7,748 bases of DNA from JBFLVQ01 sp040758525 (GTDB lineage Bacteria; Acidobacteriota; Blastocatellia; Chloracidobacteriales; JADJPF01). Every line of letters begins with the position of its first letter. The first letter of the stretch is position 1. The position numbers and the translations under genes are program-made. Positions 5,472-7,748 of this stretch are shown in pieces. Under the pieces are notes generated by a model. It saw only the letters and a list, made by a program, of their open reading frames with translations, was not told the origin of the DNA and searched no databases. The stretch is from assembly GCA_040758525.1 (NCBI GenBank), contig JBFLVQ010000464.1, positions 1 to 7,748 of the forward strand, given 5' to 3'.

Positions 5472-5664
5472 CTTTCCGGCATATTTGCAGGGAGTTTTCC
5501 ATTTTGCTCTCGTAGCTGCCCGCGTCTCAGATATGTAGAGACTAGGCCCTTGAGGAAAGCTGGCCAGACAGAGTGCGCGAATGAGGGAATGGAATGCCAG
5601 CAGTTATTAATGGAACAAGGCAAGTAAGTTCTTTGAAAAGCCAATAATTCGTGGTGTTAAGGAG

Positions 5665-6012
5665 CTAGAGGCAAAGAATCGCTTTCAGCTTTGCTTCCAC
5701 TGCTGAAAGGGTGGCATTTGAAACTGTTCCTAGCCAGCCAGTCAATCTTTCTTTAGAGATAGATCTGATTGCTTCACACATTATGAAGCTGGGAACTTTA
5801 AGGCCACCCTCTGGAGGAACTATCGCAATGTGCGATGCGATGTTCTTTGCCTTGCTGGTAATTGGCAAGACAATAACTAAGCTGGCAGGCCCACGGTTAT
5901 AAGTGGAGTCGGAAATTATCAGTAGTGGTCGCCGACCAGCTTGTTCGTGGCCTCGACCAGACTCCAAATCTCCCATCCAGATTTCGCCGCGAGAAGGACT
6001 AATGGTTGTCAC
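5665..6012 (-). CDS. mazF: MazF/PemK-family endoribonuclease toxin
   Basis: A 115-aa protein with the MazF hallmarks: RGEIWMGDLESGRGHEQAGR followed by RPLLIIS near the N-terminus, the central VIVLPITSK strand, and MCEAIRSISKERLTGWLG near the end, matching the usual CdqiRtidkxRL…G motif. MazF toxins cut mRNA at short sequence motifs and stop growth when the antitoxin is lost. The start is GTG at 6012, overlapping the antitoxin gene by 14 nt, which gives coupled translation with antitoxin first. Length and motifs are normal, so it should be functional. On a mobile replicon such a pair would serve as an addiction or phage-defence module. The precise cut site cannot be read from the sequence. Confidence 0.93.
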   Translation of the reverse strand: MTTISPSRGEIWMGDLESGRGHEQAGRRPLLIISDSTYNRGPASLVIVLPITSKAKNIASHIAIVPPEGGLKVPSFIMCEAIRSISKERLTGWLGTVSNATLSAVEAKLKAILCL

Positions 6013-6313
6013 GGGTGATCACATTACCATCTTCGGTCCACTGTTCATCAGGATCTAAGCCGTCCATTAATGTGTTGTCCCAGACAGCTCTTTCTTCAAG
6101 TTCTTCTTTCCAGGCTTGTGGATCACTTCTGAGCTTTGCATAGCCAGCGTTGACTTCATTGATAAAGAAGCCACGGGCATAGAGTTGAAGGGCTTTGAAG
6201 TATTGTTCAAGCGCCTGCTCAATAATCTGTTCGATTGGCTCGCCTGTTTGAGTGGCCAACTCGTTGAGAGTTTTTTGGGACCGTTCGCTAATAGTTATTG
6301 TTGTGTTCGCCAT
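5999..6313 (-). CDS. MazE-like ribbon-helix-helix antitoxin
   Basis: This 104-aa protein precedes mazF and overlaps it, so it is the antitoxin. Residues 1-45 (MANTTITISERSQKTLNELA, TQTGEPIEQIIEQALEQYFK) have a ribbon-helix-helix form: a short strand followed by two helices, used to bind the operon's own promoter. The C-terminal half is acidic (ELEERAVWDNTLMDGLDPDE) and would wrap the toxin. The ATG at 6313 has AGGT 6 nt upstream. Upstream of it, AACTT-TTGT-AAGTT (6349-6362) is a small inverted repeat that could be the autoregulatory site. It is not the classic AbrB-type MazE of E. coli, so no gene symbol is given. Confidence 0.85.
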   Translation of the reverse strand: MANTTITISERSQKTLNELATQTGEPIEQIIEQALEQYFKALQLYARGFFINEVNAGYAKLRSDPQAWKEELEERAVWDNTLMDGLDPDEQWTEDGNVITRDNH

Positions 6314-6475
6314 GATAGACCTGAGTTCGAGTTTCTTTTTATGTTTTTAACTTTTGTAAGTTTATCACAGTACGCTGGCGGTAATACAGCCACAGGATAT
6401 TGTGAAGATCAGCCTAGAGATTGCAAGTTTCCCAAACGCTTGTTAAGCACTTCTATTCCAGCGCGAGTTCACGAC
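6314..6475. promoter_or_regulatory. Divergent region between the antitoxin gene and the structured RNA
   Basis: It should contain the minus-strand promoter of the mazE-like/mazF operon and the plus-strand promoter of the RNA that follows. The inverted repeat AACTT/AAGTT (6349-6353, 6358-6362) is the only operator-like element. TAATAC at 6382-6387 could be a -10 box for the RNA but lacks a matching -35. Small hairpins (CACA/TGTG 6391-6404, GCTT/AAGC near 6438-6448) may already belong to the RNA. Confidence 0.3.
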
Positions 6476-6548
6476 AAGTCAGTAGGGTTAAGCCGAAGGG
6501 TAGATCTAAGACCCATACTCTGACGGTCTACTCCTCGGCTTCAACAAT

Positions 6549-6642
6549 GGCTGGTGCGATCGAGACTAAATCGCAGTAGGTAGAGTCCGCGCAAAGAGTC
6601 AACGCACGGTAACTCAATAGGGTTCGATTCCCTAACCAGCCT
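6549..6642 (+). other. tRNA-like domain embedded in the structured RNA
   Basis: GGCTGGT (6549-6555) pairs perfectly with ACCAGCC (6635-6641) as a 7-bp acceptor-like stem. The T arm is canonical: TAGGG, loop TTCGATT, CCCTA (6618-6634). The rest is not a normal tRNA: one arm is TGCGAT/ATCGCA with a 9-nt loop (6555-6575), and a long arm GAGT-CCGCGC/GCACGG-TA-ACTC (6583-6615) replaces the anticodon arm. No seven-base loop with a T33 is present. It is probably a mimic or a decayed tRNA. Confidence 0.6.
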
Positions 6643-7096
6643 TAGTAAGTGATCTTTGAGTTAGGGCACAACTGAGTGCCCATCAATTGTGGCTGTAGCA
6701 CTAATGGAGATGTAGGCTGCTTGCGTATCTCCTTTACCGTGACTGAATCTCCTTTGGTGCTGCAGCCACTCTTATGGTCGTGGAAGCTGCGAGTGCAGCC
6801 ATAGACAGATGAATAGGTACAACCGTGAGGGCATGGAGCGAGACCCGTATTCCTGGGCACCGGGGCTTGATCAGTAAGAGTCAAGGTGAAGATATAGCGA
6901 AATACTGCTATGAAGGAGTTCTAAGCCAAGACTTGATTAAGAGAGTCCGACCTTTAACAGGATCTCCATAAAATGAACGGATGCTTAAGCCGGCAATGTC
7001 TGCCAACCCTATCGCTCGGGGCAGTACCGAGACACGGCCCTTCCCGCTATTGCGGGCAATTTCAGCGAAAGGACTGTCCCCTTTGCTGACTTACTG

Positions 7097-7119
7097 GCGG
7101 GCTAACAAGCTCGCTTTTT
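7097..7119 (+). terminator. Intrinsic terminator of the structured RNA
   Basis: GCGGGCT (7097-7103) pairs with AGCTCGC (7108-7114; one G·U) around an AACA loop and is followed by TTTTT (7115-7119). It lies 5 nt after the closing helix of the RNA and 1 nt before the tRNA, so the tRNA is either read through or has its own promoter. Confidence 0.75.
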
Positions 7120-7120
7120 C

Positions 7121-7194
7121 TGCGGGGAAGACCAAATGGAAAGGTCACGGTGCTCATAACTCCGAGGTTGAGGGTTCGAATCCCTCCCCCGCCA
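7121..7194 (+). tRNA. tRNA with anticodon CAU (Met, or Ile with lysidine)
   Basis: The 74-nt cloverleaf is complete: acceptor TGCGGGG/CCCCGCC, D arm GACC-AAATGGAAA-GGTC with the conserved GG, anticodon arm CGGTG-CTCATAA-CTCCG, a 5-nt variable loop AGGTT, T arm GAGGG-TTCGAAT-CCCTC, and discriminator A. CCA is not encoded. Two pairs are irregular: position 1·72 is U·C, and 30·40 in the anticodon stem is U·U. The unpaired 1·72 is reminiscent of initiator tRNAs, but the three G·C pairs of an initiator anticodon stem are missing. Met elongator, initiator and Ile(CAU) cannot be separated by eye. Phage tRNAs of this kind supplement the host pool or replace cleaved host tRNAs. Confidence 0.85.
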
Positions 7195-7219
7195 TAGCTC
7201 AATAAAGGAGAACCTAACT

Positions 7220-7402
7220 GTGAACAACAGCAAGATGACTAATGAAGAGCTGGAAGCTGAATTTAACCGGTTCTTTATGCGCATCTCGATAATCCTTGGG
7301 ATAGGACTTGTGATCCTGCTGATAGTTATTGAATTGCTTTTGCATTTTACTATGACCAAAGAGGTAGAGTTATGTCTGATCTTACAGAGCTTTTTGAGGT
7401 AA
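7220..7402 (+). CDS. Small single-span membrane protein, unknown function
   Basis: A 60-aa protein with a charged N-terminal part (MNNSKMTNEELEAEFNRFFM) followed by one strongly hydrophobic helix (ISIILGIGLVILLIVIELLL, residues about 22-41) and a short tail. The start is GTG at 7220, with AAGGAG 9 nt upstream. It overlaps the next gene by 31 nt. No family is recognised; phage genomes often encode peptides of this size and form, including holin-like proteins, but nothing here shows lysis function. Confidence 0.6.
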   Translation: MNNSKMTNEELEAEFNRFFMRISIILGIGLVILLIVIELLLHFTMTKEVELCLILQSFLR

Positions 7403-7650
7403 TGGGCCATAAGGAAGTAGCGCGAGCAACTATTGACGCTCATCTTTATTACAACACTCCTACCCTGGCTGAGAAGATTGCTGAGGCTGATGCACTCATT
7501 GATATGCAAGAGCGTATGCAACAAATGGTCAGGGAAAACTTAGCCTTGAAACAACAAGTCTATCAAGTTGTGCAATTCGCCATCAAGCTTTCTGATGAGT
7601 TAGCCAAAACGCAAAGAGAGTTAGCTCAATATCGCAAGACACAGCAATAG
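7372..7650 (+). CDS. Small coiled-coil protein, unknown function
   Basis: A 92-aa, wholly soluble and helical protein. Residues about 45-90 (MQERMQQMVRENLALKQQVY, QVVQFAIKLSDELAKTQREL) show the heptad spacing of hydrophobic residues typical of a coiled coil. GAGG and AGAG precede the ATG. It overlaps the membrane-peptide gene and probably shares its transcript. No enzymatic motif is present, so an oligomerising or adaptor role is the most that can be said. Confidence 0.65.
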   Translation: MSDLTELFEVMGHKEVARATIDAHLYYNTPTLAEKIAEADALIDMQERMQQMVRENLALKQQVYQVVQFAIKLSDELAKTQRELAQYRKTQQ

Positions 7651-7660
7651 GACAAAGACC

Positions 7661-7748
7661 ATGGTACCCACTTGCACAATGCCAAGTTGCAGAGAACGCT
7701 CGATCGCTTACAACAAACCAATGTGTGAGCCTCACTGGCAGCTTGTAC
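7661..7748 (+). CDS. N-terminal part of a Cys/His zinc-motif protein (cut by window end)
   Basis: The visible 29 residues start MVPTCTMPSCRERSIAYNKP and continue MCEPHWQLV. The arrangement C-x4-C-x11-C-x2-H fits the short zinc motif (CxxxxC…GxCxxH) at the front of many phage HNH endonucleases and small DNA-binding proteins. The ATG at 7661 has AGGA 8 nt upstream and follows the previous stop by 10 bases, so it belongs to the same operon. Without the rest of the gene the function stays open. Confidence 0.55.
   Translation, partial: MVPTCTMPSCRERSIAYNKPMCEPHWQLV

Larger units (their letters stand above)
6476..7119 (+). ncRNA. Large structured noncoding RNA, GOLLD/ROOL-like candidate
   Basis: No convincing protein gene lies here, but helices are dense. 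The ends pair: AAGTCAGTAGG (6476-6486) with the segment 7082-7092, an 11-bp closing helix including G·U pairs. Inside, in order: a 15-18 bp helix 6487-6504/6527-6545; a tRNA-like domain 6549-6642; GGGCAC/GTGCCC 6664-6669/6676-6681; a 13-bp helix 6689-6701/6757-6769 enclosing GGAGAT/ATCTCC; CTTGA/TCAAG 6866-6870/6881-6885; ATAGC/GCTAT 6894-6898/6907-6911; and GGGGCAGT/ACTGTCCCC 7018-7025/7073-7081 enclosing CCCGC-TATT-GCGGG. A terminator follows directly, then a tRNA. Giant phage RNAs of the GOLLD and ROOL classes are several hundred nt, ornate and next to tRNAs. Class membership is inferred; the 5' end may lie earlier, near 6390. Confidence 0.7.

Noticed and set aside
5420..5644. Minus-strand 74-codon frame downstream of mazF
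   Set aside because: No recognisable domain, no convincing ribosome site, and its 3' end runs through the palindrome cluster. A decayed gene cannot be excluded.
6116..6523. Plus-strand open frame of 135 codons
   Set aside because: It runs antisense through the mazE-like gene and into the RNA; no ribosome site and an uncharacteristic composition.
6888..6911. GAAGATATAG resembling the S element of a group I intron core
   Set aside because: No P, Q or R elements and no split exon fit; the neighbouring tRNA is complete, and the segment folds as a local hairpin of the larger RNA.
6642..7205. Open frames in both directions (6642-6884 minus, 6981-7205 plus) across the RNA and tRNA
   Set aside because: They cover stems with mirrored composition, the second runs through the terminator and tRNA, and neither has a ribosome site or recognisable domain.
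7102..7524. Minus-strand 140-codon frame
   Set aside because: It is antisense to the tRNA and to two well-supported small genes with proper ribosome sites.

Overview
The window looks like an accessory, phage- or plasmid-like piece of a bacterial genome, most probably cyanobacterial. That host guess rests on the TnpB type, several GCGATCG heptamers and the overall gene mix; no chromosomal housekeeping gene is present to confirm it.

Left end (1-1808): a toxin-antitoxin locus disturbed by two IS200/IS605-type TnpB elements. The tail of one element (hairpin right end near 127) abuts the 3' third of a BrnT-like toxin gene whose 5' part is missing from the window. The overlapping CopG-type antitoxin gene is intact. 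A complete tnpB (402 aa, all RuvC and zinc-finger residues visible) follows, and its right end (about 1808) cuts the 3' end of a minus-strand gene for a zf-HC2 (anti-sigma-like) membrane protein.

Middle (1809-5372): a phage-type replication and control module. On the minus strand are a zinc-ribbon protein, a 430-aa replisome organizer (N-terminal winged helix, C-terminal DnaD-like domain), an overlapping 158-aa protein resembling G39P-type helicase loaders, and the interrupted zf-HC2 protein. A probable replication origin lies inside the organizer gene: at least six TGTCACCTTTT iterons, four intervals of which are 21-23 bp, a cluster of five GATC sites and an AT-rich tract. The arrangement is that of lambda O or SPP1 gene 38. 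A divergent Xre-type regulator sits behind an intergenic region with three TACAGGTAC repeats, one overlapping its predicted -10 box.

Right part (5373-7748): nested palindromes, then a MazE-like/MazF toxin-antitoxin operon (minus strand), then about 0.8 kb without protein genes. In that gap, positions 6476-7092 fold by eye into a many-helix RNA closed by an 11-12 bp end-to-end helix. It contains a tRNA-like domain and is followed by an intrinsic terminator (7097-7119) and a tRNA with anticodon CAU (7121-7194). Size, ornate folding, phage-like context and tRNA proximity recall the GOLLD and ROOL giant RNAs; this is the most interesting part of the window. Three tightly packed small genes follow: a one-span membrane peptide, a coiled-coil protein, and the start of a Cys/His zinc-motif protein cut by the window end.

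Together the genes suggest a self-replicating temperate phage, phage-plasmid or remnant: initiator with internal origin, loader, regulator, addiction module, tRNA and structured RNA.
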